From contig CAZGQM010000004.1 in assembly GCA_964528055.1 (NCBI GenBank), positions 62,001-126,000 on the forward strand: 64,000 bases of DNA, in the 5' to 3' direction. Both the position numbers and the translations under genes were made by a program. Shown piece after piece: positions 52,436-61,894 of the stretch (the stretch's first letter is position 1; the number at the start of each line of letters is the position of its first letter). The stretch comes from Geoanaerobacter sp964528055 (GTDB lineage: Bacteria > Desulfobacterota > Desulfuromonadia > Geobacterales > DSM-12255). A model generated the notes under the pieces. The model worked only from the letters and a program-made list of their open reading frames with translations, was not told the origin of the DNA and ran no database searches.

Positions 52436-52550
52436 TGCGGTCCCTAATTCGAGATACCTGCAACTCTATCAGTGAGGTGATTGGCATGCTTGTAAGGTTA
52501 ACCCTGAGGTTTTTCCGATCGACGTGCCATTGTGCGAAGGTGAATGATTT

Positions 52551-53474
52551 ATGAATTGCTCATGCCCAAAATGCAAAACCCGGATTGAGCTCGACCAGAC
52601 GCAGCTTCCGGAAGATGAATCAAGCATAACCTGTACTGCCTGCAACACCCGCTTCCTGGTGTACAGGGAATCATTTGCCTGCAGGGCTTTAAGAAAATCC
52701 GGTGAAATATTCTGTTCGAAATGCGCCACTGAGTTAGGCCACTTGTTGCACTGCTCGGCATGTGGTGCTCTCTATCCGGAGTACTTTGTCGTAGGGCTTC
52801 ACCGAAAAAAGGTTCGCGAGAAAGTTGAAGTAAAGGCCGGCACTGCCTACAAGCCGGACACGGTACAACGTCCATCCTTCAAACCCAAGTCAGGGACACA
52901 CGCTGATTCGAGAAAGACAACGCAACTATCCCCGAATACGCTGAAGATGGCAGCCGGTATAGCGGTAGTCGCACTAATTCTTGCGGTTGGCATCAGTTAC
53001 TACTATCACGCCAGAGCCCAAAAACTGTATGCAGCGAATCTGATTACCGCTCTCTACGGGATAAAATCCGGAACAGACATGAGTCTCAGAATGTGTTCAA
53101 AGATTTCTACAGAGTGGAAGTCTAAAATTGATTCCGGAAGCAGAGTGGAAGCACGCCTCACCCCTCAAGAAGATTCAAATTTGAATAAGGTAAAATCAGA
53201 AATTGATTTGGCTATGCAAAAAATTCAGCAACCCCCGAAAAAACTGATCCCGTCGATGGAAAAACTTGTCGCCCTTTATGAGATATACAATAAGATTTTT
53301 GCCTTGGCGATATCTCCGCAAGGCTCAGTGTCAGCTTTCTCTGATTCAACGGCTAAACTGGAGAATGACTTCAACCGAGTAGCTCAGGAATTCAAGGCAA
53401 CCCTACCTGCAGATGTGCAAGAAGAGTTACGCAAAGCCGTTACTAAGTACAAAAACCTGCAATTCCTGAATTAA
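52551..53474 (+). CDS. Zinc-ribbon (MJ0042-type) membrane protein
   Basis: The N-terminus is a zinc ribbon of MJ0042 type (CSCPKCKTRIEL, then ITCTACNTRFLV) followed by a second ribbon (CSKCATELGHLLHCSACG). A transmembrane helix (MAAGIAVVALILAVGISYY, near residue 137) leads into a helical extracytoplasmic domain of about 150 residues. Such proteins are common in Desulfuromonadota, and their role is unknown. It runs convergent to gspN with only 12 bp between stops. Confidence 0.75.
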   Translation: MNCSCPKCKTRIELDQTQLPEDESSITCTACNTRFLVYRESFACRALRKSGEIFCSKCATELGHLLHCSACGALYPEYFVVGLHRKKVREKVEVKAGTAYKPDTVQRPSFKPKSGTHADSRKTTQLSPNTLKMAAGIAVVALILAVGISYYYHARAQKLYAANLITALYGIKSGTDMSLRMCSKISTEWKSKIDSGSRVEARLTPQEDSNLNKVKSEIDLAMQKIQQPPKKLIPSMEKLVALYEIYNKIFALAISPQGSVSAFSDSTAKLENDFNRVAQEFKATLPADVQEELRKAVTKYKNLQFLN

Positions 53475-53486
53475 CCCCCATCAGAT

Positions 53487-54332
53487 TTACTGCAGCTGAG
53501 GGCTTGCGAGGGTTCCGCGGATAGGGAGCTGATAGTGGCCCGGGGTGGTGAGGTACTTGGCAAGAAGCAGGAAGATGAGTTTCTGACTTTCAAGGAATTC
53601 CGGTTTTGGCATCATTTCAAGTGTCAGGTTGAGTGGGGCGGCTGATGCAGCAACCACTGCTGGCAGGTTTCCCTTAACCCTTACGTAGAGCCCCTCTCCC
53701 TGAAAGGTCACGCTCTCCAGGGCCATACGCCCTCCAGCAATCCTTAGCATCCCCTGCATCGTCCTGTAGGATGCATCCGGCAGTGCTGTCCCGCTTATGG
53801 TTACACCTCTGAGATCAAGTGAGGTGACCTCCAACTGGAGCGAGCCGGTTGCAGCCGTGCGCATGTTCTGTACCTTTCCATTGATGCGCAGCTCCCCCTT
53901 TGCTGTAACGCCTGCAACTGTGGCAAAGAATGGGATAGTCTCCAGTCGAAGCCCCTTAGCCTGGAGATTCACGCTCCTCCCCCTGGTCAGTTCCATTTCG
54001 CCCTGCACGACTCCGGAGCCTATGACAGCATCGCACGTCAGCACAATCCGGCCAGTCAGCAGGGGAAGAATCCGCACCCTAAGGGTTAACCGGTCAACTT
54101 TGAGGAGTGCGCCTTTCCGGTTGGCCAGAGTGACCCCCCGGCCGCGTATCCCCAGTGGGAAGGCCTTACCGAGTGCTCCTGATGAAATGGTAAGACCCTG
54201 AGGGGCAACAGCTCTTTCGGCAAGGCGCTGTATCTCGATCGCAGGCACAAAAAGAAGAGTCAGGCAAAGAAAGAGAATAAGCCCCCCGGTTACAGCGAGG
54301 AGCCAGATGAGCCATGCAGGAAGTCGCTTCAT
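53487..54332 (-). CDS. gspN: Type II secretion system protein N
   Basis: An N-terminal anchor (WLIWLLAVTGGLILFLCLTL) is followed by a periplasmic domain of beta-strand repeats (AsmA-like, LRVRILPLLTGRIVLTCDAV, LQLEVTSLDLRGVT). This form of GspN occurs in delta-proteobacterial operons and differs from the enterobacterial one. It is the last gene of the operon and overlaps gspM by 4 bp. Its role is not essential in systems that have been tested. Confidence 0.85.
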   Translation of the reverse strand: MKRLPAWLIWLLAVTGGLILFLCLTLLFVPAIEIQRLAERAVAPQGLTISSGALGKAFPLGIRGRGVTLANRKGALLKVDRLTLRVRILPLLTGRIVLTCDAVIGSGVVQGEMELTRGRSVNLQAKGLRLETIPFFATVAGVTAKGELRINGKVQNMRTAATGSLQLEVTSLDLRGVTISGTALPDASYRTMQGMLRIAGGRMALESVTFQGEGLYVRVKGNLPAVVAASAAPLNLTLEMMPKPEFLESQKLIFLLLAKYLTTPGHYQLPIRGTLASPQLQ

Positions 54333-54874
54333 TGCGGCAGTGTGCCCTTCTGAAGGGTAACGGTCATGGCCAGATCGAGGCGTGAAGGATCGTCAAAGCG
54401 GGTTTTGAAGAGCGCCTTCCTTATGCTTGCCGGCCGGGTTCCCTGTTCAAGCCTGAATAGGAGGTTTATAGCTTCATTGGGGGTAAGCCCCTCTATCCGG
54501 ACGTCAGCGGACTCTTCCTGAAATCCGTTACGCTCTTCGGTCTTCAGTGGCTTTACCTGAAGAGTCTTCCCCTTGATGCCGGTCTCTTCAATGAGTTTGG
54601 CAGGGGAATCACCGGCACGTACCGCTGCAAGGCGGTTGGCCGACCGCTGGGCTGCGGTGTTTACTTCCTGATAGCGCTGCTTTAGTACCAGGAGTTCGGC
54701 AATCTCCGACTCCTTGGCTCTCCTTTTTTTCTCAAGGCGGTTCACCTGGTCATGCGCCAGGGAGTAAAGGAGCGCCAGAGCCAGGCAGACCGCACAGCCG
54801 ATCCCCCACCTGAGTCGAACGACCGGATCAAGTTCCCGGAAGCCGGCGATAATCTCTTTCAATCTGGTCATCAC
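54329..54874 (-). CDS. gspM: Type II secretion system protein M
   Basis: This inner-membrane protein has one transmembrane helix (GCAVCLALALLYSLAHDQV) and then a coiled coil of about 40 residues before a ferredoxin-like fold (KTLQVKPLKTEERNGF). It pairs with GspL to anchor the ATPase GspE. The ends overlap gspL and gspN by 4 bp each. The length of 181 aa is typical. Confidence 0.87.
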   Translation of the reverse strand: MMTRLKEIIAGFRELDPVVRLRWGIGCAVCLALALLYSLAHDQVNRLEKKRRAKESEIAELLVLKQRYQEVNTAAQRSANRLAAVRAGDSPAKLIEETGIKGKTLQVKPLKTEERNGFQEESADVRIEGLTPNEAINLLFRLEQGTRPASIRKALFKTRFDDPSRLDLAMTVTLQKGTLPQ

Positions 54875-56160
54875 TTCGCCTCCTTGTTGCTGCTACCACG
54901 AAAGACGAACGAGACGCTGCCGTCGTTTTTGTATTTGATTTCCGCCACTTCAGCGGTTACCAATACCTTGGCAGCCCGTGTCCTGAAGTCATTAACGGCC
55001 TGAGCCGACCGCGCATCCCCTTTCAGACGAACCTGTGTACCTTCCAGTTCCACCTCGAAAAAACCGGTGACGTCATCCCCTTTCAGCTCGGCAAGTTTCT
55101 TCACTACAGGGAGGAGACGCGGAGAAAGTCCCCCGCCTGCCAACCGTTTGATCTCCGAACTGATCTCCCCTACCGGGTCCTGTGCTTTTTTGCGATTGGG
55201 AAATACCTCACGGTAGATTTTCGATATGGACGTCTCCAGCGATTCCAAATCCTTACGCACCATCCAGTACCTCGCTCCAACCTCGGCAAAGATGAGAACC
55301 ACCAAGGTTAGAGCCAGGATCGCCGTCATACGGAGCCTGCGGATGTTTTTCATCTGCCCGGCTGTGTACGCAAGGTCGCCGCTTCTGAAGTTTACGAGTA
55401 CTCCGGAGAGGAAAGCCCTGGCAACGGCATAGGCTCCGGCAAGGTCTCTTGCAGGTTCGGTCTCACCGCCAAAGGCATCAAGAATTTCCTTATTAAGCGG
55501 AATGTCACCGCTTTCAGGGTCAGCAGGACCGATCCGGAGCCTGCCTCTAACCTTGACATCGCGACTCAGTTCATAGGCAGCCACGCTCCTGGACAGTTCC
55601 CTCTCGGAGTTGCCGTCCGGCAGGGACCTCACCAAAAACGGTCCGTCAGAGCTGCCGATCATGAGGGCTCTGCCGTCAGTGACCGCAGAGTCTGCATCGG
55701 TGCCCGACGGCAGAAGGAGGTTCCAGTGCAACACAGAGCCGGTGACTATTTCCGGCTCCAGACCTTGAACTGCAAACATCTCTAGTAGTAAGGAAACCTC
55801 TTTCCTGCGGCACCAGGCAGCCAAAACCTTTCCATTACCCAATGGAACGGCGTCGAATACCATCTCATCGGCATCGGCAGCCATCTCACCTGCAAGTTCC
55901 AGAGGGAGAATCTCTCGGAGCCTGCGACGGTCTGTGATCGGCATCTCCAGTTCGCGCGCATGAATCAGGGAAGGGGAAATGGCCAGAATGATCTTCTCTC
56001 CTTCCTCTGAAGGGGAAAATCCTTCCAGCAGCCCGGTCATTGACAGGGGATCAGGAAGCGGGCGGCGTACACCCTGCAGAAATACCAGAGCAGCGCGCCT
56101 TTTTTCGAATCTGGCGACAACGACATCGGCACCGGAAAACTGAATTATGAGAATGGTCAT
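54871..56160 (-). CDS. gspL: Type II secretion system protein L
   Basis: The N-terminal half has an actin-like fold (PilM/GspL-type, LIIQFSGADVVVARFEK) in the cytoplasm, where it would bind GspE. A transmembrane helix (MTAILALTLVVLIFAEVG) leads to a periplasmic coiled segment and ferredoxin-like domain. At 429 aa it is a normal GspL. It is flanked by gspK and gspM. Confidence 0.87.
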   Translation of the reverse strand: MTILIIQFSGADVVVARFEKRRAALVFLQGVRRPLPDPLSMTGLLEGFSPSEEGEKIILAISPSLIHARELEMPITDRRRLREILPLELAGEMAADADEMVFDAVPLGNGKVLAAWCRRKEVSLLLEMFAVQGLEPEIVTGSVLHWNLLLPSGTDADSAVTDGRALMIGSSDGPFLVRSLPDGNSERELSRSVAAYELSRDVKVRGRLRIGPADPESGDIPLNKEILDAFGGETEPARDLAGAYAVARAFLSGVLVNFRSGDLAYTAGQMKNIRRLRMTAILALTLVVLIFAEVGARYWMVRKDLESLETSISKIYREVFPNRKKAQDPVGEISSEIKRLAGGGLSPRLLPVVKKLAELKGDDVTGFFEVELEGTQVRLKGDARSAQAVNDFRTRAAKVLVTAEVAEIKYKNDGSVSFVFRGSSNKEAK

Positions 56161-56173
56161 TGAACCCTCGGAA

Positions 56174-57109
56174 TTAATACTCCCGCCAGTAAAGAATCTG
56201 CGGCTCTGATCCCGACAACCGCACCACCGTCTCGATGACGCGGCTTACATCCTGTACACGCCCCTCAGCCCGAAGACGATAGACGTTCCCCTTGATGGAG
56301 ATGTTGGTCAACAGCCCTGTGGCTATGGATTCAAAGCCCGGCACCTTTGCCAGTTCAGCCGGGTTTTTGAACGGAGTGTTACGTCTATGCTCCAGCACTC
56401 TTTCCGCCAGATCGTCACTAATCCTCTCGTCCAGTGATGCTATGACATCCTTTGGCGCCGTGTTTATGTTTATCGGAGCTGTCGGTGCATTCGAGAAATC
56501 CGGATATACCGTTACCAGCGGCCTGAGAGCCTCCATTGGCGCTCCGGCAAACCCCTTTACGAGCGCCAGCTCTTCCACTGTTTTAATCTGCCCGTTCTTT
56601 GCCTCGTATGGAGGAATCAGGGCACTATAGTACTGCGTCTCTGCTCCGCCGGGATGCGGCAGATCGTTCAGGTCGAGCCAGTCCGCCAAGGCATCGATAA
56701 GGTCAGTGACACCGTTTAGCTTGAGCAGTCGGAACAGGCGGTTCGCCACACCTGAAGAAAAGTTCCCATCTAGCTCACCGCTGGGGGGAGCAACATAATT
56801 CAGGTTGAGTTTGCCGCTCTCCTCCTCGATGGTGAGACGCAGGTCACCACGCTCATCCGAGAGTTTAAGCGGCTGGGCCCAGGGATCAGAGAGAGAGCTG
56901 TAGCCCTGGTTCTTAAGCCCCAGCTGCAGGAGCATAATCCCGCCGGTGATACCGGATTCAGCAAGCAGGCCTGCCTTTTCACCCGAAACATAGGTATGGC
57001 GCGCCGATGTATCCACGAATACTTCGGCAGTAAACTCTGCAGTAAGGGCGATGAGCAGAGTAGTTACAAGCAGCGTTATGACCAGGGCAAACCCGCGTTC
57101 ATCCTTCAT
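56174..57109 (-). CDS. gspK: Type II secretion system minor pseudopilin K
   Basis: I start at the ATG at 57109, which overlaps the gspJ stop by 4 bp (ATGA) and gives MKDERGFALVITLLVTTLL, the right prepilin-like leader; an upstream in-frame extension lies inside gspJ and is spurious. As is usual for GspK, the glutamate at +5 is missing. A helix-hairpin-helix region (ASLDERISDDLAERVLEHRR, AELAKVPGF) marks the large soluble domain. GspK caps the pseudopilus tip with GspI and GspJ. Confidence 0.9.
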   Translation of the reverse strand: MKDERGFALVITLLVTTLLIALTAEFTAEVFVDTSARHTYVSGEKAGLLAESGITGGIMLLQLGLKNQGYSSLSDPWAQPLKLSDERGDLRLTIEEESGKLNLNYVAPPSGELDGNFSSGVANRLFRLLKLNGVTDLIDALADWLDLNDLPHPGGAETQYYSALIPPYEAKNGQIKTVEELALVKGFAGAPMEALRPLVTVYPDFSNAPTAPININTAPKDVIASLDERISDDLAERVLEHRRNTPFKNPAELAKVPGFESIATGLLTNISIKGNVYRLRAEGRVQDVSRVIETVVRLSGSEPQILYWREY

Positions 57110-57762
57110 GAGCCTGCCACTCTGATGACAGCAAGGGTTGAGTAGGGTACGACCTTCGCCCCTTCGCGGACCTGGAGCGTGACCCGGACCGCCTTCGGCA
57201 GAGTGCCGTTGATTGCCGAGTCCCAGCTTTTCACCCACTTGGTCCCGTCCGGTGAGCACTCCACGAGAAACCCCTCTATCAGCTCTATCTGGGGATAGAT
57301 GAGGGGCTTACCTGTTCGAAAAAGGTCACTGGCCGAACGGGTCAAAGTCAGGGTCTCACCCTTTGCCACAGTTCCATATTCTACTGCCAACTGATCTGAG
57401 AAAGGCTGACCGCCTGCGACGGGGGATCCGAACGTGGCAAACGCGAGGCGCGATGACGGCTTGCCGAACTGGTCTCGATCCTCCACTACGAAGGCACTCT
57501 TTTTGTTGGCCTGGATATACCAGGCTGCCGACAGCTCACGCCTTAGAAGGCCCAGGGTCTCGCGGATCCCCCTCCGCTCTTCCATGCCGGCAACGGCTCC
57601 CTCCTTGGTCCTGAAGATGGCGAAGTAGGTCCCGTAGAGCGCAGAGGCGATGATTGCCAGAAGGGCAAGGGCCACCAGGACCTCCAGCAGGGTGAAGCCA
57701 GATGAGTCGCTTCGCGGAGCAATGAGCGAGGGTCGTGATCGGATCTCTCCGGAAGCCTTCAT
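57106..57762 (-). CDS. gspJ: Type II secretion system minor pseudopilin J
   Basis: The prepilin segment SG|FTLLEVLVALALLAIIAS follows a leader of about 22 residues. The rest is the beta-rich GspJ head of 190 residues, including WYIQANKKSAFVVEDRD. It forms the tip complex with GspI and GspK and overlaps both neighbours by 4 bp. Confidence 0.88.
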   Translation of the reverse strand: MKASGEIRSRPSLIAPRSDSSGFTLLEVLVALALLAIIASALYGTYFAIFRTKEGAVAGMEERRGIRETLGLLRRELSAAWYIQANKKSAFVVEDRDQFGKPSSRLAFATFGSPVAGGQPFSDQLAVEYGTVAKGETLTLTRSASDLFRTGKPLIYPQIELIEGFLVECSPDGTKWVKSWDSAINGTLPKAVRVTLQVREGAKVVPYSTLAVIRVAGS

Positions 57763-58100
57763 CTGCGCTTCTCCCTGTAGAGCGAAAGCTGAAGGCGGCT
57801 CTTCGTCTGATCCTTCGAGACGGTGAGATTTAGTCGCTCAACACCTGGCCATGGGGAAGGTTCTGTGGCCAACTCCCAGGCATATTCGGGCCATGCAGGG
57901 GCAAAGGTGCCGGTGCCGCTCTGTTCGCCCTGCAGGCGGCTCTCGTCGAGCTTGACCCTTGCCAGGAGCACGGCTACGGTCTCCTCCTTGTCCCTTCTGG
58001 CAATATCGAGATGATAGTTGAAAGAGGTAATAACGGTCACCAGGACACCTGCCATAATTGCCAGAGCCACCATGACCTCCAGAAGGGTGAATCCTCTCAA
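57759..58100 (-). CDS. gspI: Type II secretion system minor pseudopilin I
   Basis: The very short leader MRG|FTLLEVMVALAIMAG and the head of about 90 residues (113 aa in all) are typical of GspI. It nucleates the pseudopilus tip with J and K. Its stop and start overlap gspJ and gspH by 4 bp. Confidence 0.88.
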   Translation of the reverse strand: MRGFTLLEVMVALAIMAGVLVTVITSFNYHLDIARRDKEETVAVLLARVKLDESRLQGEQSGTGTFAPAWPEYAWELATEPSPWPGVERLNLTVSKDQTKSRLQLSLYREKRR

Positions 58101-58636
58101 AGGGCCACCTCCTGGTATCCTTCCTGAACCTTGACCCTCCCACCGAAGGGGAAGACGGTTATTGTCATCTGGTCGCCGCGCGACTCCCTGAGATGGATCA
58201 CCGCTATATCGGCAAGCCCGGCCGGTCCGAAGTCGAGGAGCACCTCCCCGGTGCTGACGGTTCCCAGGCGCGGTATCTGCACATCGTTAACAGTGACACC
58301 ATCGGCAAGCATCCTGCGGTTGAAAAACGTGTCGCCCGACCTGCTCTCGCTCTCGCCAGGAGGAACCCTTACAACCTCAATCTTGCCGCTGCCTGGCGAA
58401 AGCTTCAATCGATGGGGGAGAGAGGTTGTTGTCACCTGATCTCCGATGTAGCGCACGGTTGTTGCCAGCGCCCGTGCCGAGCTCTTCAGCGCAGCCCCAC
58501 GTGAGTCGGGGAGCCGGGGCCAGACAAGCAGAGTTGTCATTGCCAGGATCGCAAGCACCACCACCATCTCGATCAGGGTAAAGCCGGCAGAATCCGGCAA
58601 ACTCTTCCTCTTCATGGCCCTTGAAGATGGCATCAT
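58097..58636 (-). CDS. gspH: Type II secretion system minor pseudopilin H
   Basis: A leader of about 18 residues precedes AG|FTLIEMVVVLAILAMTTL. The head with LSPGSGKIEVVRVPPGE and the C-terminal IHLRESRGDQMTITVFPFGG fits GspH (GspH/FimT fold). It would sit between the tip and the major pseudopilin GspG. The first methionine could also be the one at residue 8. Confidence 0.87.
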   Translation of the reverse strand: MMPSSRAMKRKSLPDSAGFTLIEMVVVLAILAMTTLLVWPRLPDSRGAALKSSARALATTVRYIGDQVTTTSLPHRLKLSPGSGKIEVVRVPPGESESRSGDTFFNRRMLADGVTVNDVQIPRLGTVSTGEVLLDFGPAGLADIAVIHLRESRGDQMTITVFPFGGRVKVQEGYQEVAL

Positions 58637-58675
58637 CTCCTTACCAATACCCCGTCTCCGGTCACGAATCCCAAA

Positions 58676-59116
58676 TCACTGCAACTCCCAGTTGCAGATA
58701 TCGGCACTCTTACCTTCCCCACCCTTGACGCCATCGGCCCCGAATGAACAGATGTCATAGTCGCCATGCTCCCCAGGAGAGAGGTAGATATAGTCGCTAC
58801 CCCACGGGTCTTTGGGGACCTTTTTACTCTCGAGATAGCCACCTTCCTTGTAGTTCTTGGGGATAATCCCTGTCGTCGGCTTTGTGATAAGAGACGAAAG
58901 CCCCTGCTCGGTGGTGGGGTAGGAGCCGCTGTCCAGCTTGTAAAGCTTCAGCGCTGTTTCCAAGCTTCTGATCTCCACCTTCGCTTTGGTGATCTTTGCA
59001 TCATCGGTTCTGCCGATCAGCTTCGGTCCGACCAGTGCTGCAAGGAGCGCGAGTATGACAACGACAACCATGATCTCTATCAGTGTGAAGCCTTTGTTGT
59101 TGTGTATCTGTTGCAT
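58676..59116 (-). CDS. gspG: Type II secretion system major pseudopilin G
   Basis: The sequence NKG|FTLIEIMVVVVILALLA after an 8-residue leader and the glutamate at +5 mark the major pseudopilin. The mature head has YPTTEQGLSSLI and the calcium-loop region DPWGSDYIYLSPGEHGDYDI, a nearly invariant GspG signature. It is 146 aa long and forms the pseudopilus shaft. Confidence 0.95.
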   Translation of the reverse strand: MQQIHNNKGFTLIEIMVVVVILALLAALVGPKLIGRTDDAKITKAKVEIRSLETALKLYKLDSGSYPTTEQGLSSLITKPTTGIIPKNYKEGGYLESKKVPKDPWGSDYIYLSPGEHGDYDICSFGADGVKGGEGKSADICNWELQ

Positions 59117-59142
59117 GGTTTAATCCTCCGGCTCTGCATCTT

Positions 59143-60354
59143 CTATTTTATAAGCTGATTGAGTTGGAATATGGGCAACAATACCGCGATCACAACTGTC
59201 CCCACAGCCACACCCATCCCGAGAACCAGCAATGGCTCCAACAGGGCCATGCCACGGGTCACCGCCGTATCAAACTCCTTTTCAAAGGCGTTTCCTGCGC
59301 GGTTAAGCATCTGCTCCAGCTCTCCGCTTCTCTCCCCAACAGCAATCATGTGGACCAGGAGCGGAGGGAAAAGTGGGCTCTTGGCGAGACTTGCGGAGAG
59401 AGGCCCCCCTTCGATCAGATCCCCCTTGACCTGATCAAGGACAGCACGATACGAGCGGTTTGCAACCACCTCTGCGGCAATCTCAAGTGCCCGGATCACC
59501 GGAACGCCACTGGAGAGCAGTAGCCCAAGAACCCTGCTGAATCGGGCGAGCGCCAGCTTCTGGATAAGCGGCCCGGCCAGCGGCAGTGTTAACAAGATCC
59601 TGTCCCGCCAGACCTGGACGGGAGAACGGTTGCGCAACCTGTCATACCCTATTGCCATGCCGCACCCTCCCAACACCAGGGTCCACCACCATTTCTGGAG
59701 GAAATGACTTACCACAAGGAGCAGCACGGTGATAAACGGAAGGGTGGCCCGATTCTGCTCGAAGACCACGACGATTTTAGGCACCACAAAGGAGAGCAGG
59801 AAGAGCATGACCCCACTCCCCACTATCATCATAAGCAACGGGTATGCAAGGGCAGTGGTTATCTTGCTCCGGACAGATGCCTGGTCTTCCAGAAAATCGG
59901 CAAGTTTCTCCAGCACCTTTTCTATGGCACCGCTTGCCTCACCGGCAGCGACCATTGCAATATAACTTGCGCTAAAGACCTGCGGCTCTCCCTCAAGTGC
60001 CTTGGCAAGGCCGCTACCTTCCTTGAGCCGTTCTCTCACCCGTCCGAGGATGTTTCGCAGCTCCCCCGGTTTCTCCTGTTCATGAAGAGCAGATACTGCC
60101 TCATAAACCGGCACAAAGGAGGCAAGCAACGTGGCGAGCCGCCGGGTCACAAGTGCCAGCTCGTCCTGAGAGACACCACGTCGCATCCACCAACGGCTCG
60201 ATCTGGACGGATTGTCATCTGCAAGGGAAATCTCCCGTGCGAACAGTCCGTCTCGCCTCAGGCGGGTTCGGGCATCGCGCGGACTATCCGCCTCGATGGT
60301 ACCGGCAGTCGCAGCCCCCCCGGACCGGTAGGCACTATACCGATAGGTCGGCAT
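59143..60354 (-). CDS. gspF: Type II secretion system inner-membrane protein F
   Basis: Two tandem T2SSF cytoplasmic domains are separated by membrane helices, with three transmembrane segments in all (for example MMIVGSGVMLFLLSFVVPKI and GMGVAVGTVVIAVLLPIF). The sequence SGVPVIRALEIAAEVVANRSY is a family hallmark. It works with GspE at the base of the machine. The start overlaps the gspE end by 20 bp. Confidence 0.93.
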   Translation of the reverse strand: MPTYRYSAYRSGGAATAGTIEADSPRDARTRLRRDGLFAREISLADDNPSRSSRWWMRRGVSQDELALVTRRLATLLASFVPVYEAVSALHEQEKPGELRNILGRVRERLKEGSGLAKALEGEPQVFSASYIAMVAAGEASGAIEKVLEKLADFLEDQASVRSKITTALAYPLLMMIVGSGVMLFLLSFVVPKIVVVFEQNRATLPFITVLLLVVSHFLQKWWWTLVLGGCGMAIGYDRLRNRSPVQVWRDRILLTLPLAGPLIQKLALARFSRVLGLLLSSGVPVIRALEIAAEVVANRSYRAVLDQVKGDLIEGGPLSASLAKSPLFPPLLVHMIAVGERSGELEQMLNRAGNAFEKEFDTAVTRGMALLEPLLVLGMGVAVGTVVIAVLLPIFQLNQLIK

Positions 60355-61894
60355 AATCGTCCTGGGTAACCCGCAGCACTTCCTCGATGGTGGTGATTCC
60401 AGCAGCCGCCTTGATCTGTCCGTCTTCTCGAAGGGTCTTCATACCGTGGGCCACTGCGTATTCCTTGATAAGGCCGGCAGGTTTCCGCTGCATGATCATG
60501 TTGCAGATCTCGCTGTCGATAATAAGCATCTCGTATATCCCGATCCTTCCGACCGTACCGAGATTGAAACATTTGTCGCAGCCACGCCCGCGAAAGAGTC
60601 GCGAGGGGAGCGTCAACCCGGGATACTCGCGATCCGGCACATACTCCTCTCTGCAATTGGGACAGATCACCCTCACAAGCCGCTGGGCAATGACTGCTGA
60701 AAGGGTTGATGCTACCATGAACGGCTCCACACCCATATCTACAAGGCGGGTAACGGCAGTGGCGGCGTCATTGGTATGGAGGGTGGAGAGTACGAGATGG
60801 CCGGTGAGAGAGGACTGCATGGCAATCTCTGCGGTCTCTGCATCGCGGATCTCCCCAACCATGATGATGTCGGGATCCTGGCGGAGTACCGACCTGAGGC
60901 CGTTGGCAAATGTCAGATCGATCTTCGGGTTGACCTGGATCTGGCCTACCCCCTTCAATTGATACTCGATCGGATCTTCGATGGTAATGATGTTCTTGTC
61001 TGGCGAATTGAGATGTGAAAGTGCCGCATAGATTGTGGTGGTCTTGCCGCTGCCGGTAGGCCCGGTGACCAGGATTATTCCGTTGGTACGCAACAACAGA
61101 CGCTCCATGAGAGACACCTGCTGCTCGGCGAGACCGATGGCAGCCAGAGAGACTACCCCTTTTTGCTTATCCAGCAGTCTGAGCACCACCCTCTCGCCAA
61201 AAAAAGTCGGGACGATCGAAACCCGTATATCCACGTCCCGGCCTGCAACAATGACTCGCAGACGGCCATCCTGGGGGAGTCGTTTCTCTGCGATGTTGAG
61301 GGAAGACATGATCTTGACCCGTGATATCAACGCCTCCTGCACCACCTTGGGAGGGGTTAGCATGCGGTAGAGCACGCCGTCGATACGAAAGCGGACCTCC
61401 AGCTCATGCTCGAACGGTTCTATGTGGATATCGCTGGCCCGCTCCTTAACTGCCTGGAAAAGGATGGAATTGAGGAGACGGATCACCGGCGCCTCGTCGG
61501 CAAGGTCCAGCAGATCGCGCGGCTGACTCAGTTCACTGGCTATGGTAGAGAGTTCAACACCTTCAAGTTCTTCCACCACCTCCTGCGCCGAGCCTGCCAT
61601 CCTGGTATAGAGGCGGTTAATGGCGTCCAGAACCTCCCTGGGGGGCACCACAACCCCCTCAGGAACGGCTCCGTAAAGGTCACGCAGTTCATCAAGGGCT
61701 AGGAGATCGGTCGGAACCCCCATGGCGACCTGCAGCACTCCGTCAATCAAGCGGAGAGGGAGTATCTGGCGACCACGGGCAAAGGCAAGCGGCAGTTTAT
61801 GCAGTAGGGCCGAATCGACCTGACCATCGTCAATCTCCTTCTGGAAGGATAGGCCCAGACGGGCGGCAAGGTCGGCAGGATCGAGGGTGGTCAT
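60335..61894 (-). CDS. gspE: Type II secretion system ATPase E
   Basis: This cytoplasmic ATPase powers pseudopilus growth. Motifs are Walker A GPTGSGKTTTIYA, the aspartate box TIEDPIEYQL, Walker B MVGEIRDAETAE and the histidine box GHLVLSTLHTNDA. A four-cysteine zinc domain (CPNC and GCDKC) is present. The N1/N2 domains and 519-residue length are normal. It overlaps gspD by 4 bp and gspF by 20 bp. Confidence 0.96.
   Translation of the reverse strand: MTTLDPADLAARLGLSFQKEIDDGQVDSALLHKLPLAFARGRQILPLRLIDGVLQVAMGVPTDLLALDELRDLYGAVPEGVVVPPREVLDAINRLYTRMAGSAQEVVEELEGVELSTIASELSQPRDLLDLADEAPVIRLLNSILFQAVKERASDIHIEPFEHELEVRFRIDGVLYRMLTPPKVVQEALISRVKIMSSLNIAEKRLPQDGRLRVIVAGRDVDIRVSIVPTFFGERVVLRLLDKQKGVVSLAAIGLAEQQVSLMERLLLRTNGIILVTGPTGSGKTTTIYAALSHLNSPDKNIITIEDPIEYQLKGVGQIQVNPKIDLTFANGLRSVLRQDPDIIMVGEIRDAETAEIAMQSSLTGHLVLSTLHTNDAATAVTRLVDMGVEPFMVASTLSAVIAQRLVRVICPNCREEYVPDREYPGLTLPSRLFRGRGCDKCFNLGTVGRIGIYEMLIIDSEICNMIMQRKPAGLIKEYAVAHGMKTLREDGQIKAAAGITTIEEVLRVTQDDYADLSV

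Noticed and set aside
57110..57259. N-terminal extension of gspK by 50 codons
   Set aside because: It lies inside gspJ, has no prepilin character and is replaced by a normal leader at 57109.
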